Assembly (NCBI RefSeq): GCF_016458235.1
Contig: NZ_JAEMHK010000020.1
Span: 39,971 to 103,970 of the forward strand
Reading direction: 5' to 3'
Length of the DNA: 64,000 bases
Source: Geomonas propionica
Lineage (GTDB): Bacteria; Desulfobacterota; Desulfuromonadia; Geobacterales; Geobacteraceae
In this document: positions 41,580 to 54,367 of the stretch, in pieces
Layout: every line of letters starts with the position of its first letter
Numbering within the stretch: position 1 is the first letter of the stretch
Program-made: the position numbers and the translations under genes
The notes under the pieces: generated by a model
Told to the model about the DNA's origin: nothing
What the model saw: the letters and a program-made list of their open reading frames with translations, nothing else
The model's database searches: none

Positions 41580-44500
41580 ATGGCGTCTGCCCCACCTACC
41601 GCTTCGGGGGTAATCTTGCTTCAAAGCGCACCCTATACCCGCCAGCGGTTCCTGCCGCTTCTGGGCCTCGTGATCCTGGGCCTTGCCGGCAACTACTTCA
41701 AGTTCACCATCTTCCTGAACATCGACTTCCTTTTCGGCAGCATCTTCGCCATGCTGGCCTTGCAGATCCTCGGCCGCGGCCCCGGCCTTCTCGCGGCACT
41801 GGTCATAGGGAGCTACACGTATTTCCTGTGGAACCATCCCTACGCCACCATCATCCTCGTCGCCGAAACAGGCCTGGTGGCCTTCCTGATGCAGCGGCGC
41901 CGTCTGGGCCTGGTCGCCGCCGACGCGTTGTACTGGACCGTGATCGGCATGCCCCTGGTCTTTTTGTTCTACCACGTGGTGATGCAGGTCCCCTTGAGCA
42001 ACACCTACATCGTGATGACCAAGCAGGCGGTTAACGGCATTGCCAACGCCATCATCGCCCGGCTCATCTTCACCGGATTCGCCCTCAGGTCCAAGTCCGT
42101 GCGCATCTCCTTCGGAGAGGTGATCACCACCCTGCTGGCCTGCTTCGTCCTGGTCCCGTCCCTGGTGCTCTTGGCCATCGGCTGCCGCACAGAATTCACA
42201 GAAACGGACCGGATGATCCGGCAGGGACTGCTGCAGGACATCGGTCGCGAATCAAAGCGGCTGGAGACCTGGTTGGAGAACCAGAAGACTCCGGTGGTGC
42301 GCTTGGCGCAATTAGCGGCCTCTTCCCCACCACGGCAGGTGCAGCCTTTCGTGGAGCAGACGGTGAAAACCAACCTCAACCTCACGCGCGCCGGCCTCCT
42401 GGACCGGGATGCGACCACCACCGCTTACTGGCCACTCTTCGATGACTTGGGCCAACCCTGTATCGGCAAGAACTTCGCTGACCGCCCCTTCATCCCCCAA
42501 ATGGAGCGGACCTTGAAGCCGATGCTCTCCGAGGTGGTGATGGCGCGCATCGGGACACCGCACCCGATCGTCTCGGTGCTCGCCCCGGTGGTCGTGGGGG
42601 GAAACTACAACGGCTACGCCATCGGCATCCTGAGCCTGCAGCAGGTCAAGGACCAACTGGACAAGCTGTCGAGTCACAGCGAGATGCTGTACACGCTGCT
42701 GGACAGAAACGGCAAGGTCATCATGAGCAACAGGCCGGGCCAGAAGGTCATGACCCCTTTGCACAGGGGTAAGGGGAGCCTGAGTCAGATCGATGGGGGG
42801 ATCTCACAGTGGGTTCCCGTGGCGGCGCGCAACGTCCCGGTATCGGAACGGTGGAAGAAGTCGTACTACGTGGCAGAGGCGACCGTGGGCATTTCCGCCG
42901 AGTGGAAGCTGATCCTGGAACAGCCGGTGGCCCCGTTCCAAAAGCGGCTCAACGACAGCTACACCGGCAAGCTCACCGTACTCTTCGTGATCCTGCTCCT
43001 GTCGCTGGCGCTCGCCGACCTGCTCAGCCGTCGCCTGATGGGAACCTTCGAAAACCTGCGCAGGATCACCAGCGATGTCCCGGCCACGCTGGCATCGGGC
43101 GGAAGCGTGACCTGGCCCGAGAGCGCCGTTACCGAGACCAGCGATCTCATTGCCAACTTCAAGGAGATGAGTGGCAGCATCGAGCAGTACCTGGCCGAAC
43201 TGAAGCAGTTGAACGACTCCCTGGAGCAGCGGGTCGAGGAGCGCACCCGCCAGGTGGAACGACTCGCCAGCGAGCAACGCACCATCCTCAGCACCATGCC
43301 CCTGGGCGCCTGCCTGCTCATTGACCGGAAAATTCACAGGACCAATCCCGCCTTCGACCGGATCACGGGGTATGGTTCTGGGGAAACGTTGGGCCGGGAC
43401 ACCTCGATGCTGTACCCGGACGCCGGGTGGTACCAGCGGGTCGGAGACTTGGGGTACCTGGCGCTGGACAATGGGGAGATCTACTGCTCGGATGTCCAGA
43501 TGAGGCGCAAGGACGGGTCCCTGACCTGGTGCAACCTCATGGGGCAGATGGTGAATCCCGGTGCACCTGAGGACGGCTCGATCTGGATCATCCAGGACAT
43601 CACGGAACGAAAGGCGATGGAATCGCAACTGCGCAGCAGTGAAAGCCACTACCGCCTGCTTACCGAGGATGTCGCCGACGTGGTCTGGAAGCTGGACGGG
43701 GAGTTCCGTTTTACCTACATCAGTCCCGCCGACGAAAAGCTGCGCGGATTCCCGGCTGCGGAGATCCTCGGTCACACCATTTTCGAGCAGACGACCGAGG
43801 CTTGGCATGACGCCATTTCGGCGGCCATGGCGTCGCACCGCGCCGGTCAGCCCCCCTCCACCTCGCTCGAAATCCAGCAGCGCTGCAAGGACGGGTCCCT
43901 GATCTGGACCGAGGTTTCCATAACCCCGGAGCGGGAGGCCAACGACGAGGTGACCGGCTATCACGGCATCACCCGGGACATCACCCAGAGAAAACAGGCG
44001 GCCGAACTGGAGCAGCAGCTACTGCACGCGCAGAAGCTGGAAAGCCTGGGAGTACTGGCAGGCGGCATCGCCCACGACTTCAACAACATCCTCATGGCCA
44101 TCGTGGGCAACGCCGACCTCGCCCTGATGCGCATGCCTCCAGGGGCCCCCGCGGCGGACAACCTGCACCGGATTCAACAGGCGTCGGCCCGGGCGACCGA
44201 GCTTACCAAGCAGATGCTCGCCTACTCCGGCAAGGGTAAGTTCGTCATCGAGACGGTGGACCTGAACAGCCTGCTCGAGGACCTGGTGCACCTGCTGGAG
44301 GTCTCCATCTCCAAGAAGGCCACGCTCCGGTACGACCTGCATCGGCCGCTCCCGCCGGTCGACGCCGACCCGACCCAATTGCGGCAGATCGTCATGAACC
44401 TGGTCATCAACGCCTCGGAGGCGATAGGGGACAAAACGGGAGAGATCGTCGTCACCACCGGCAGCATAGTCTACGGCCGCCACTATCTCCAGGAGTCCTG

Positions 44501-45164
44501 GCAGGAGGTGGACCTCCCAGAGGGGCTTTACATCTATCTCATGGTCACCGACACCGGATGCGGCATGGACAAGGTGACCATGGCCAGGCTCTTCGACCCC
44601 TTCTTCACCACAAAGTTCACAGGCCGCGGTCTGGGCATGGCGGCGGTACAGGGAATCGTGAAGGGACACAAGGGGACCATCAGCATCACCAGCGAGCCGG
44701 GCAAGGGGACTACCTTCAAGGTCTTTTTACCCGCGGGGGTCTCTCAGGCTGTGACGGCAGGAACCGAGGGCGAGGCAGCGGGCGCGGAGGAGTGGCACAG
44801 TAGCGGAAACGTGCTGCTGGTCGACGACGAGGAGACGGTACGCAGTATCGGGGCCGAGATGCTGAAGCACCTGGGGTTCACGCCCGTGCTGGCAAAGGAT
44901 GGCGCGGAGGCGCTGGCGGTGTTCAGGGAGACTCCGGAGGTAAGGCTGGTTATCCTGGATCTGACCATGCCCAGGATGGACGGCAGGCAATGCTTTCGCG
45001 AACTGCGCAGGATCGATTCCAGCGTAACCGTGGTCGTTTCCAGCGGCTACAACGAGCAGGAGGTCGCCGAGGAATTCCGCGACACGCCTCCCAGCGGCTT
45101 CATTCAAAAACCCTATCACCTGGCCCCGCTAAAAGAGATCATCAAGAAGGCCCTGCGACACTAA
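41580..45164 (+). CDS. Membrane hybrid histidine kinase with MASE-like, Cache, PAS-PAS and receiver domains
   Basis: The product is 1194 aa. Five or six N-terminal membrane segments (about 22-200, including FLNIDFLFGSIFAMLAL and SYTYFLWNHPYA) resemble the MASE group of membrane sensor modules. A large periplasmic Cache-like domain (about 205-460), another helix (about 468-488), a HAMP-like part and a coiled coil come next. Then PAS 1 (about 570-690), PAS 2 (about 695-815), HisKA with His832 (GGIAHDFNNIL), HATPase (NLVINASEAI, DTGCGM) and a C-terminal receiver with Asp1127 (VILDLTMP) follow. It probably passes phosphate to an unlinked partner. The ATG at 41580 lacks a good SD. Confidence 0.92.
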   Translation: MASAPPTASGVILLQSAPYTRQRFLPLLGLVILGLAGNYFKFTIFLNIDFLFGSIFAMLALQILGRGPGLLAALVIGSYTYFLWNHPYATIILVAETGLVAFLMQRRRLGLVAADALYWTVIGMPLVFLFYHVVMQVPLSNTYIVMTKQAVNGIANAIIARLIFTGFALRSKSVRISFGEVITTLLACFVLVPSLVLLAIGCRTEFTETDRMIRQGLLQDIGRESKRLETWLENQKTPVVRLAQLAASSPPRQVQPFVEQTVKTNLNLTRAGLLDRDATTTAYWPLFDDLGQPCIGKNFADRPFIPQMERTLKPMLSEVVMARIGTPHPIVSVLAPVVVGGNYNGYAIGILSLQQVKDQLDKLSSHSEMLYTLLDRNGKVIMSNRPGQKVMTPLHRGKGSLSQIDGGISQWVPVAARNVPVSERWKKSYYVAEATVGISAEWKLILEQPVAPFQKRLNDSYTGKLTVLFVILLLSLALADLLSRRLMGTFENLRRITSDVPATLASGGSVTWPESAVTETSDLIANFKEMSGSIEQYLAELKQLNDSLEQRVEERTRQVERLASEQRTILSTMPLGACLLIDRKIHRTNPAFDRITGYGSGETLGRDTSMLYPDAGWYQRVGDLGYLALDNGEIYCSDVQMRRKDGSLTWCNLMGQMVNPGAPEDGSIWIIQDITERKAMESQLRSSESHYRLLTEDVADVVWKLDGEFRFTYISPADEKLRGFPAAEILGHTIFEQTTEAWHDAISAAMASHRAGQPPSTSLEIQQRCKDGSLIWTEVSITPEREANDEVTGYHGITRDITQRKQAAELEQQLLHAQKLESLGVLAGGIAHDFNNILMAIVGNADLALMRMPPGAPAADNLHRIQQASARATELTKQMLAYSGKGKFVIETVDLNSLLEDLVHLLEVSISKKATLRYDLHRPLPPVDADPTQLRQIVMNLVINASEAIGDKTGEIVVTTGSIVYGRHYLQESWQEVDLPEGLYIYLMVTDTGCGMDKVTMARLFDPFFTTKFTGRGLGMAAVQGIVKGHKGTISITSEPGKGTTFKVFLPAGVSQAVTAGTEGEAAGAEEWHSSGNVLLVDDEETVRSIGAEMLKHLGFTPVLAKDGAEALAVFRETPEVRLVILDLTMPRMDGRQCFRELRRIDSSVTVVVSSGYNEQEVAEEFRDTPPSGFIQKPYHLAPLKEIIKKALRH

Positions 45165-45221
45165 GGCACGAGGCACCGGGCCCGAGCAGGACCGACAGGC
45201 GCGTGGCACCAGTGCCGGCGC

Positions 45222-46400
45222 CTACAGCTTGAACTGGCGCACCAGCCGCTCCAACTCTTCCGACTGCAGCGCCAGCGTGGTGGCCGCCGCGGCGGTGTCG
45301 TTCACCCCTCGCGCCGTCTGCTGCACCACGTCGGTGATCTTCTGGATGCTACGGGTGATCTCGTCGGTGGTGGAGGTCTGCTGCTGGGCCGCCGCGGTGA
45401 TCTGCCCGATCTGGCCGTTCACCTCGCCCACCTGGGCCAGGATCTCCTCCAGCGCCTGCCCCGAGCGCGCGGAGTACTCGGCCCCCTTGCCGACCTCGGC
45501 CACCCCTTCCTCTATGGCCGCGATCGCCCCGCGGGTCCCCCCCTGGATCGCCTTGATCATCTCCCCGATCTCACGGGTGGCGCTGGTGGTCCGCTCCGCG
45601 AGCGCGCGCACCTCGTCGGCAACCACGGCGAACCCCCGGCCCTGCTCCCCGGCCCGGGCCGCCTCGATGGCGGCGTTGAGCGCCAGCAGGTTGGTCTGGT
45701 CGGCGATGTCCTGGATGGTGCCGATGATCTGGTCGATCTGGTCCGAGCGGGCGCCCAGTTCCTCCACGGTGGTGGCGGCACCCTGCACCCGGTTCGCGAT
45801 CCGCTCCATGCCCAGCGTGGTCTCGCGCACCACGTCGGCTCCGAGGCCGGCGGTCTGGCTGGCGCGCTTGGAGTTGTCGGCGGCGCTCATGCAGTTGCGC
45901 GCGATGTCGCCGGAGGTCGCCGCCATCTCTTCGCTGGCGACGGCCACGGCGTTGGTCTGCGCGGCGGCGTCGTCGGTACCGGCCGAGATACGCTCCGCGT
46001 TCTCCTGCAGTTGGTGCGAGGTGAGTGCCACCTGCTCCGAGTTCTGCTGAATCTGCCGGATGATGTCCCGCATGGTGGTTTGCAGCGCATCGATGGATCG
46101 GATGATGGTGCTGATCTCGTTGTTGCGCTTGGCGGCAATGGGCTGGGAGAGGTCGCCGTCGATCATGGTCTTCAGGATGTCGATGATGCGTCGCAGCGCG
46201 TCGTTGACCGACCAAAACAAGAGCGCACTGAAGAAGGCGCCCAGGACGAGGAAGACGCTGGTCGAGACCACCGAGAGCGACAGCGAGAAGGATCTGCCCG
46301 CCACCACGGCGAAGACGATGCAGAAGCTGTAACAGATGCACAGCAGGATGATCCGGGTCCGGATCCGGAGGTGGAGGTAGAGATCGAGTAAAAAGTTCAT
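45222..46400 (-). CDS. Methyl-accepting chemotaxis protein without a periplasmic ligand domain
   Basis: The product is 392 aa. Two adjacent hydrophobic helices (about 17-36 and 42-65) leave almost no periplasmic loop. A HAMP-like segment ([17 protein letters not shown]) and the signalling hairpin with the [19 protein letters not shown] tip follow. It ends [10 protein letters not shown] with no CheR tether. With no ligand domain it may sense membrane or energy state or act inside mixed arrays. A FliA-type promoter lies 67 bases upstream of the ATG. A slightly G-rich SD is seen. The adjacent hybrid kinase gene is convergent. Confidence 0.93.
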   Translation of the reverse strand: MNFLLDLYLHLRIRTRIILLCICYSFCIVFAVVAGRSFSLSLSVVSTSVFLVLGAFFSALLFWSVNDALRRIIDILKTMIDGDLSQPIAAKRNNEISTIIRSIDALQTTMRDIIRQIQQNSEQVALTSHQLQENAERISAGTDDAAAQTNAVAVASEEMAATSGDIARNCMSAADNSKRASQTAGLGADVVRETTLGMERIANRVQGAATTVEELGARSDQIDQIIGTIQDIADQTNLLALNAAIEAARAGEQGRGFAVVADEVRALAERTTSATREIGEMIKAIQGGTRGAIAAIEEGVAEVGKGAEYSARSGQALEEILAQVGEVNGQIGQITAAAQQQTSTTDEITRSIQKITDVVQQTARGVNDTAAAATTLALQSEELERLVRQFKL

Positions 46401-46467
46401 GACCGTCCCCAGCGTTATATTGCTTTCGGTGGCAGACAGGCATCCACGCCATCTGCTTCTGAAGTCC

Positions 46468-46494
46468 TTTTCGGAGCAGAACCACGATGCTTTA
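46468..46494 (-). promoter_or_regulatory. FliA (sigma-28)-type promoter of the MCP
   Basis: On the minus strand TAAA (46494-46491), 15 bases, TCCGAAAA (46475-46468) matches six of eight bases of the GCCGATAA box with the right spacing. Confidence 0.55.
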
Positions 46495-46875
46495 GCTGTT
46501 TATCCCGCTTTTTACCTTAAACCACTCTCACCCTGCTCAGTACCAAGGGACTGACACAGACGCCGTGATAACCTTTTCTCTTAAATGTTTCCTGAAAGAT
46601 CCGATGAGACAATAAACCTACTCTCTCTGCCTGCGGGACACCATCCCTGGCGACAGAAAAGGAGCAGCACTCTTGGCAGCACTACGCTGACGGCTTATCT
46701 TCCGGCCCAACCTCATCCCCGACGGCCACCCCCCTTATGAGTACACAAGTGAGTAACAGTTGTAGTCACGTGTATGACAAAAGCGGCGCCAAACTGCAGA
46801 AAATTAAAACAATCCAACAGTAAAAACGCTTGTATTTGTGAGTCAATCGCCCCGGCAGAACGTATACGTTACACA

Positions 46876-46891
46876 TGGCACGGTAACTGCT
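46876..46891 (+). promoter_or_regulatory. RpoN (sigma-54)-type promoter of gltBD
   Basis: TGGCACGGTAACTGCT contains the invariant GG (46877-46878) and GC (46889-46890) separated by ten bases, with a perfect TGGCAC -24 box. It ends 53 bases before the gltB ATG. Confidence 0.8.
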
Positions 46892-46943
46892 GATAAAGGT
46901 TGATCCATCGACCGAACTCTACCCACCGGCAAAGGTTGCATCA

Positions 46944-49900
46944 ATGAAAACAATCGGATTACCCAAGAAGCAGGGGATGTACGATCCCCAGTTCGAGCAC
47001 GACGCCTGCGGCGTCGGCTTCGTCACCAACATCAAGGGGAAGAAGTCCCACGAGATCGTCCAGCAGGCGATTACCGTCCTGGAAAACCTGGACCACCGCG
47101 GGGCCGTCGGCAGCGAGTACAACACCGGCGACGGCGCCGGCATCCTGATCCAGCTCCCCGACGCCTTCTTCCGCAAGGTCTGCCCCGAAGCCGGCATCGA
47201 GCTCCCCGCTCCCGGCGACTACGGCGTGGCCATGCTCTTCACCTCCCCGGAAGCCACCGAGCGCAGCGCCGCGAAGCACATCTTCCAGCGCATCATCGCC
47301 GAGGAAGGGGTCGAGGTGATCGGCTGGCGCGAAGTGCCGACCGACAACTCTTCCCTGGGTGACACCGCCAAGGCGGGCGAGCCGCTGGTGCGCCAGATCT
47401 TCTTCAAGCGCAATGCCGGCTGCCCGGACGAGGAGTCCTTCAACCGCAAACTCTACCTGGTAAACCAGCGGGCGATCCACGAGATCCGCGATCAGGAAGT
47501 CGATCCCTACTGGTACGTGGCGAGCATCTCGACCCGCACCATCGTCTACAAAGGGATGCTGATGCCGGCCCAGCTGGACCAGTACTACCCCGAGCTGCGC
47601 GACGAGGACGTCACCTCCGCCATCGCGGTGGTGCATTCCCGCTTTTCCACCAACACCTTCCCGAGCTGGGACCGCGCCCACCCCTACCACTACCTGGCGC
47701 ACAACGGCGAGATCAACACCCTGCGCGGCAACGTGAACTGGATGCATGCGCGCCAGTCCATGTTCAACAGCGAACTGTTCGGCGACGACATCAAGAAGCT
47801 GCTGCCGGTGATCAACACCAACGGCTCCGACTCCGCGATGTTCGACAACTGCCTCGAGCTTCTCTTGATGACCGGCCGCTCCCTGCCGCACGCCGTCATG
47901 ATGATGGTGCCGGAGCCGTGGGAAAACCACGAGACCATGAGCAAGGAGAAGCGTGCCTTCTACGAGTACCACTCCTGCCTGATGGAGCCGTGGGACGGCC
48001 CCGCCGCCCTCACCTTCACCGACGGCCGCATCATCGGCGCCGTCCTCGATAGAAACGGCCTGCGTCCCTGCCGCTACTACCTGACCGACGACGACCTGGT
48101 CATCATGGCTTCCGAGGCGGGCGTGCTGCAGATACCGCCCGAGAAGGTGATCAAGAAGGGGCGCCTCCAGCCGGGCAAGATGTTCCTGGTCGACACCGAG
48201 CAGGGGCGCATCATCTCAGACGAGGAGATCAAGAACGATCTGGCCACCGCCAAGCCGTACGCGGACTGGGTCAAGGTGAACCACCTCCCCCTTGCCGACC
48301 TTCCCAAGGCGAAGGGGCAGGCGGTCGAGGAATCCCCCCTGGTGCAGCGCCAGAAGGCCTTCGGCTACACCTTCGAGGACCAGGAGACCATCATCGGGCC
48401 GATGGCGACCTCCGGCATCCAGCCGCTGGGCTCCATGGGCACCGATACGCCGCTCGCGGTCCTCTCCGAGAAGCCGCAGCTCCTCTACAGCTACTTCAAG
48501 CAGCTCTTCGCCCAGGTGACCAACCCGCCCATCGACCCGATCCGCGAGGAGATCATCACCGCGACCGCGGTCAGGATCGGCTCCGAGTCCAACCTCCTGA
48601 AGCCGTCGTCGACCAGCGCCCGCGTCATCCGCCTGGAGCACCCGATCCTCAGCAACGAGGACCTCGGCAAGCTGCGCGAACTCGACCGCCCCGGCTTCAA
48701 GACCGCGACCCTGTCGCTGCTGTTCAAGGCGGCCGACGGCGCCGACGGCATGGAGAAGGCGCTGGAAAGCCTCTTCAACAGCGCGATCCGTCACATCGAG
48801 ATGGGGACCACCGTCCTCATCCTCTCCGACCGCGGCGTGAACGAAGAGTACGCGGCCCTGCCGGCGCTTCTGGCCGTGGCGGGCCTGCACCACCACCTGA
48901 TCCGCACCGCGACCAGGACCCACGCCTCCTTGATCCTGGAGTCGGCCGAGCCGCGCGAGGTGCATCACTTCGCGGTGCTTTTGGGCTACGGCGTCACCGC
49001 CATCAACCCCTACCTCGCCTTCGAGTCCATCGAGGACATGATCCAGCAGGGGATGCTCCCCGGGCTCGATTACAAAAAGGGGGTCAAGAACTTCGTCAAG
49101 GCCTCCATCAAGGGGATCGTCAAGACCATGGCCAAGATGGGTATCTCCACCATCCAGAGCTATCGCGGCGCGCAGATCTGCGAGGCGGTCGGCCTGCACC
49201 AGTCCGTGATCGAAAGATACTTCACCTGGACCCCGTCCAGGATCGGCGGCATCGATCTCGACGGCATCGCCCAGGAACTCCTGATCCGCCACAGAAAGGC
49301 CTATCCGAAGCGCGTGCCGGCCGATCCGACCCTCGACCCGGGCGGGCAGTACCAGTGGCGCAAGGAAGGTGAGGAGCACCTCTTCAACCCGCTCACCATC
49401 CAGTCGCTGCAGAAGGCCACCAGGACCAACGACTACCACGAGTTCAAGGTCTTCTCCAAGCTGATCGACGAGCAGAACGAGCGTCTCTACACGCTGCGCG
49501 GCCTTTTGGACTTCAACCGCGACATCCGCATCCCGGTCCCCATCGAGGAGGTCGAGTCGGTCGAAGATATCATGAAGCGCTTCAAGACCGGCGCCATGTC
49601 CTACGGCTCCATCAGCCAGGAGGCGCACGAGGCGCTGGCCATTGCGATGAACCGCATCGGCGGCCGCTCCAACACCGGCGAAGGTGGCGAGGACCCGTCA
49701 CGCTTCACCTGGACCAACGAGCTGGGCGATTCCAAGAACAGCGCCATCAAGCAGGTTGCTTCCGGCCGCTTCGGCGTCACCAGCAACTACCTCACCAACG
49801 CGAGCGAGTTGCAGATCAAGATGGCGCAGGGCGCCAAGCCGGGCGAAGGTGGCGAGCTGCCGGGGCACAAGGTGTACCCGTGGGTTGCCAAGACCCGCCA

Positions 49901-51524
49901 CACCACCCCGGGCGTCGGCCTCGTGTCGCCGCCGCCGCACCATGACATCTACTCCATCGAGGACCTGGCGGAGTTGATCCACGACCTGAAGAACGCCAAC
50001 CGCCGCGCCCGGATCAGCGTCAAGCTCGTTTCCGAGGTCGGCGTCGGCACCATCGCGGCCGGCGTGGCCAAGGCCCATGCCGACGTCGTGCTCATCTCGG
50101 GCTACGACGGCGGCACCGGCGCCTCCCCGCTCTCCTCGATCAAGCACGCGGGTCTTCCCTGGGAGTTGGGCCTCGCCGAAACTCATCAGACCCTGATGCT
50201 CAATAACCTGAGGAGCAGGATCATCGTCGAGGTGGACGGCCAGCTGAAAACCGGCCGCGACGTTGCCATCGCCGCCCTTTTGGGCGCCGAGGAGTTCGGC
50301 TTCGCCACCGCGCCGCTGGTTACGCTGGGCTGCGTCATGATGCGCGTCTGCCACAGCAACACCTGCCCGGCCGGGGTCGCGACCCAGGATCCGGAATTGA
50401 GGAAGAACTTCTCCGGCAAGCCCGAGTACGTGGTCAACTACATGCGCTTCATCGCGCAGGAAGTGCGCGAGATCATGGCAGAACTCGGCTTCCGCACCTT
50501 CAACGAGATGGTCGGCCGCGCCAACCGCCTCGAGCCCAGGCGCGCCGTCGCCCACTGGAAGGCGCAGGGGCTCGACTTCAGTAACGTCCTGTACCAGCCG
50601 CAGACCGGCATCAAGGGCAGCCGCTACTGCACCGAGTCCCAAGACCACGGCCTTGAGAAGTCGCTCGACATGACGAGGCTTTTGGAGATCTGCCAGCCCG
50701 CCATCGAGAAAGGCGAGAAGGTGAGCGCGGAGCTTCCCATCACCAACATCGACCGCGTGGTCGGCACCATCGTCGGCAACGAGGTCACCCGCGCCCACGG
50801 CTCCGAGGGACTTCCCGACGACACCATCAGGCTCAAGTTCCGCGGCTCCGCGGGGCAGAGCTTCGGCGCCTTCGTCCCCAAAGGGATGACCCTGGAGTTG
50901 ACCGGCGACGTGAACGACTACCTCGGCAAGGGCCTAAGCGGCGGCACCATCGTGGTCTATCCGCCGGACGGTTCCCCCTTCAAGGCCGAGGAGAACATCA
51001 TCGCCGGCAACGTCGCCCTCTACGGCGCCACCAGTGGCACCGCCTACATCAGCGGCATGGCCGGTGAGCGCTTCGGCGTCCGTAACTCCGGCGTCAACGC
51101 GGTCGTCGAAGGAGTCGGCGATCACGGCTGCGAGTACATGACCGGAGGCACCGTCGTGGTACTGGGTGAAACCGGAAGGAACTTCGCCGCCGGCATGAGC
51201 GGCGGGGTCGCCTACGTCCTCGACAGCGCGGGGGACTTCAAGGAGCGCTGCAACGCCGAGATGGTGGCACTGGAACTCTTGGACGAGAAGGACCAGGACA
51301 CCCTCAGGGAGATGATCGCGCAGCATGCCAGACGTACCGGCAGCGCCCGCGCCACGCGCATCCTGCACGACTGGAAGACTCACGTCCACAAGTTCGTCAA
51401 GGTGATGCCGATGGACTACAAGCGGGTACTCCAGGCCCTGGAACGCGCCAAGGCGGCCGGCCTGACCGGCGACGACGCGCTGGCTGCCGCCTTCGAAGAG
51501 AACGCGCACCAGGCAGCACACTAG
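46944..51524 (+). CDS. gltB: Glutamate synthase, large (alpha) subunit
   Basis: The product is 1526 aa. GltB takes the amide of glutamine and makes glutamate from 2-oxoglutarate; the ammonia moves through a tunnel. Cys22 in HDACGVGFV is the glutaminase nucleophile after removal of a 21-residue leader. The FMN barrel carries [10 protein letters not shown] and [13 protein letters not shown], and the [3Fe-4S] cysteines are Cys1130, Cys1136 and Cys1141 ([15 protein letters not shown]). The GXGXG beta-helix domain ([12 protein letters not shown]) completes the C-terminus. It is followed 39 bases later by gltD. An RpoN-type promoter lies upstream. Confidence 0.97.
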   Translation: MKTIGLPKKQGMYDPQFEHDACGVGFVTNIKGKKSHEIVQQAITVLENLDHRGAVGSEYNTGDGAGILIQLPDAFFRKVCPEAGIELPAPGDYGVAMLFTSPEATERSAAKHIFQRIIAEEGVEVIGWREVPTDNSSLGDTAKAGEPLVRQIFFKRNAGCPDEESFNRKLYLVNQRAIHEIRDQEVDPYWYVASISTRTIVYKGMLMPAQLDQYYPELRDEDVTSAIAVVHSRFSTNTFPSWDRAHPYHYLAHNGEINTLRGNVNWMHARQSMFNSELFGDDIKKLLPVINTNGSDSAMFDNCLELLLMTGRSLPHAVMMMVPEPWENHETMSKEKRAFYEYHSCLMEPWDGPAALTFTDGRIIGAVLDRNGLRPCRYYLTDDDLVIMASEAGVLQIPPEKVIKKGRLQPGKMFLVDTEQGRIISDEEIKNDLATAKPYADWVKVNHLPLADLPKAKGQAVEESPLVQRQKAFGYTFEDQETIIGPMATSGIQPLGSMGTDTPLAVLSEKPQLLYSYFKQLFAQVTNPPIDPIREEIITATAVRIGSESNLLKPSSTSARVIRLEHPILSNEDLGKLRELDRPGFKTATLSLLFKAADGADGMEKALESLFNSAIRHIEMGTTVLILSDRGVNEEYAALPALLAVAGLHHHLIRTATRTHASLILESAEPREVHHFAVLLGYGVTAINPYLAFESIEDMIQQGMLPGLDYKKGVKNFVKASIKGIVKTMAKMGISTIQSYRGAQICEAVGLHQSVIERYFTWTPSRIGGIDLDGIAQELLIRHRKAYPKRVPADPTLDPGGQYQWRKEGEEHLFNPLTIQSLQKATRTNDYHEFKVFSKLIDEQNERLYTLRGLLDFNRDIRIPVPIEEVESVEDIMKRFKTGAMSYGSISQEAHEALAIAMNRIGGRSNTGEGGEDPSRFTWTNELGDSKNSAIKQVASGRFGVTSNYLTNASELQIKMAQGAKPGEGGELPGHKVYPWVAKTRHTTPGVGLVSPPPHHDIYSIEDLAELIHDLKNANRRARISVKLVSEVGVGTIAAGVAKAHADVVLISGYDGGTGASPLSSIKHAGLPWELGLAETHQTLMLNNLRSRIIVEVDGQLKTGRDVAIAALLGAEEFGFATAPLVTLGCVMMRVCHSNTCPAGVATQDPELRKNFSGKPEYVVNYMRFIAQEVREIMAELGFRTFNEMVGRANRLEPRRAVAHWKAQGLDFSNVLYQPQTGIKGSRYCTESQDHGLEKSLDMTRLLEICQPAIEKGEKVSAELPITNIDRVVGTIVGNEVTRAHGSEGLPDDTIRLKFRGSAGQSFGAFVPKGMTLELTGDVNDYLGKGLSGGTIVVYPPDGSPFKAEENIIAGNVALYGATSGTAYISGMAGERFGVRNSGVNAVVEGVGDHGCEYMTGGTVVVLGETGRNFAAGMSGGVAYVLDSAGDFKERCNAEMVALELLDEKDQDTLREMIAQHARRTGSARATRILHDWKTHVHKFVKVMPMDYKRVLQALERAKAAGLTGDDALAAAFEENAHQAAH

Positions 51525-51563
51525 AAAAGCAAATCGACCTGATACTTCAGATAGGATAGAGCT

Positions 51564-53045
<1,482 letters not shown>

Positions 53046-53064
53046 TTTTGTTGCAGCAGCAGAC

Positions 53065-53100
53065 AAAAAAAGGCACCCGGAAAACCGGGTGCCTTTTTTT
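53065..53100 (+). terminator. Intrinsic terminator of gltBD
   Basis: AAAAAAAGGCACCCGG and CCGGGTGCCTTTTTTT form a perfect 16-bp stem with an AAAA loop. Confidence 0.97.
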
Positions 53101-53476
53101 GTCCAGAGGCCCTTTACCAGGTGGCCACGAAGCGCAGAACGCGAACTCATGTCCTCCCCTTTGCGAAGGGGAGACAGAGGGATTTGCTGTTGGGGCGCAC
53201 CCCAAAACTGTGGCTGGTAGAGTGTGGCATGCCACAACTTCGCGCCCCTCATTAAAGACCCCACCCCTCCGATTCACGCCATACCGCGCACGTCCTCCTC
53301 GAACAAATTCCAAACTTTTCCAGCACCTTAACAAGGCGCCACCACCGGAAAAGGCAATCCCCCCCCTCCGTTAACCCCAATGGGAACGAATCGTGTTTAC
53401 CAAATACTGAAACAGCGGACGACACAGGCACGCAAAGGTCCAGGCGAATGGGGACACAAACTCAGAGGGAGAAGCC
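53101..53476. other. Intergenic region between gltD and the CheR-like gene
   Basis: The spacer holds a REP-like repeat at 53148-53194 and otherwise unrecognised sequence. Short frames across it are Pro/Arg-rich and not credible. A promoter for the CheR-like gene must be here but has no clear boxes. Confidence 0.5.
53148..53194 (-). repeat. REP-like intergenic repeat, copy 8 (inverted)
   Basis: AACTCATGTCCTCCCCTTTG then CGAAGGGGAGACAGAGGG and ATTTGC. In reverse it matches the copy at 30.0 kb almost base for base (CAAATCCCTCTGTCTCCCC). Confidence 0.8.
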
Positions 53477-54292
53477 ATGACAGCACAGACTAATTACACC
53501 AGCAACGATTTCCACCGAATCCGCCATATGTACCGCTCCTCTACCGGCGTCACTCTGGGGCATCACACCAGGGACCTGGTCTATAACCGCATATCGCAAC
53601 GGATAGATGCCACCTCGGCGCAGAGCTTTTCCCAGTACCTGGACCGATTGATGACGGGCGGCAAAAGCGAGTGGGGCGCCTTCACCAGCGCTCTCGGTGC
53701 AGCCCCGAGCTCTTTTTTTAGCAGAGCAGACCACTTCACGGCGCTGAAGGAGTACCTGCAAGCCCTCCAGGTTCCCGGCGCCCTGCTTTGGTCCTGTGCT
53801 GCCGGCACCGGAGAGGAAGCGTACTCGATGGCGATGACCGCACACGACGCATTGGGGGGCAACGTCCGCTCCATCAAGATCCTCGCTACCGACATCGATT
53901 TCTCCGCCTTGGCGATTGCGGAAGACGGAGTCTACACCGCGGACCGGCTACGGCACCTCCCCCAGCGGTACAAGGAGAAATACCTTGTCCGCCTTGCCTG
54001 CCACGAGGAGGCATACCAAGTCGTGCCGGAGATCCGGCGCATGGTCTCCTTCCTTCCCTGCAACCTCGCGGCGCGGGAGTGGGTGCTGAAAGGGAAATAC
54101 GAGGTGATCTTCTGCAGGGAAGTCTGCGACCACTTCGATGCCCAGACCCAGCAGGAGTTGGTCGGGCGGATGGCGGGAATGCTGAAACCGGGCGGGCTGC
54201 TCTTCATGGGCGAAGCCGAAGCGGCCTTGGACGGCGACCAGCGCTTCGAGCGCAGAGGGGACAAGGCCTACACTCTCAAGCTGCGTTTCTAG
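53477..54292 (+). CDS. CheR-type methyltransferase, stand-alone
   Basis: The product is 271 aa with an N-terminal helical domain (about 5-75) and the SAM-binding domain (about 85-270). Motifs: SSFFSRADHF, CAAGTGEEAYS (the GTGEE loop), ILATDIDFSALAIA, and VIFCREVCDHFD in place of the usual IFCRNVLIYFD. CheR methylates glutamates of chemoreceptors. The Asn-to-Glu change in the FCRN motif might alter activity. No che genes surround it. AGAGGGAGAAG precedes the ATG. Several MCPs occur in the window, but none ends in a CheR tether. Confidence 0.88.
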   Translation: MTAQTNYTSNDFHRIRHMYRSSTGVTLGHHTRDLVYNRISQRIDATSAQSFSQYLDRLMTGGKSEWGAFTSALGAAPSSFFSRADHFTALKEYLQALQVPGALLWSCAAGTGEEAYSMAMTAHDALGGNVRSIKILATDIDFSALAIAEDGVYTADRLRHLPQRYKEKYLVRLACHEEAYQVVPEIRRMVSFLPCNLAAREWVLKGKYEVIFCREVCDHFDAQTQQELVGRMAGMLKPGGLLFMGEAEAALDGDQRFERRGDKAYTLKLRF

Positions 54293-54367
54293 AAAAGCAG
54301 CATCTAAAAAAGGCACCGGTACCGGCGTCACCGGCAACGGTAGTGTCTCCTGCCCCCGCAAAATTAT

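Larger units (their letters stand above)
46401..46943. other. Divergent intergenic region between the MCP and gltB
   Basis: At 543 bases this is one of the longest non-coding stretches in the window. It contains a FliA-type promoter for the MCP and an RpoN-type promoter for gltB (separate entries). Between them the sequence is AT-richer than the flanking genes; it should carry activator sites for gltBD, but none could be named. I saw no gene. Confidence 0.6.

Noticed and set aside
48216..49628. A 470-codon minus-strand frame inside gltB (also 49698-50798)
   Set aside because: These are shadows of the conserved glutamate synthase reading frame, with no ribosome site or known motif.
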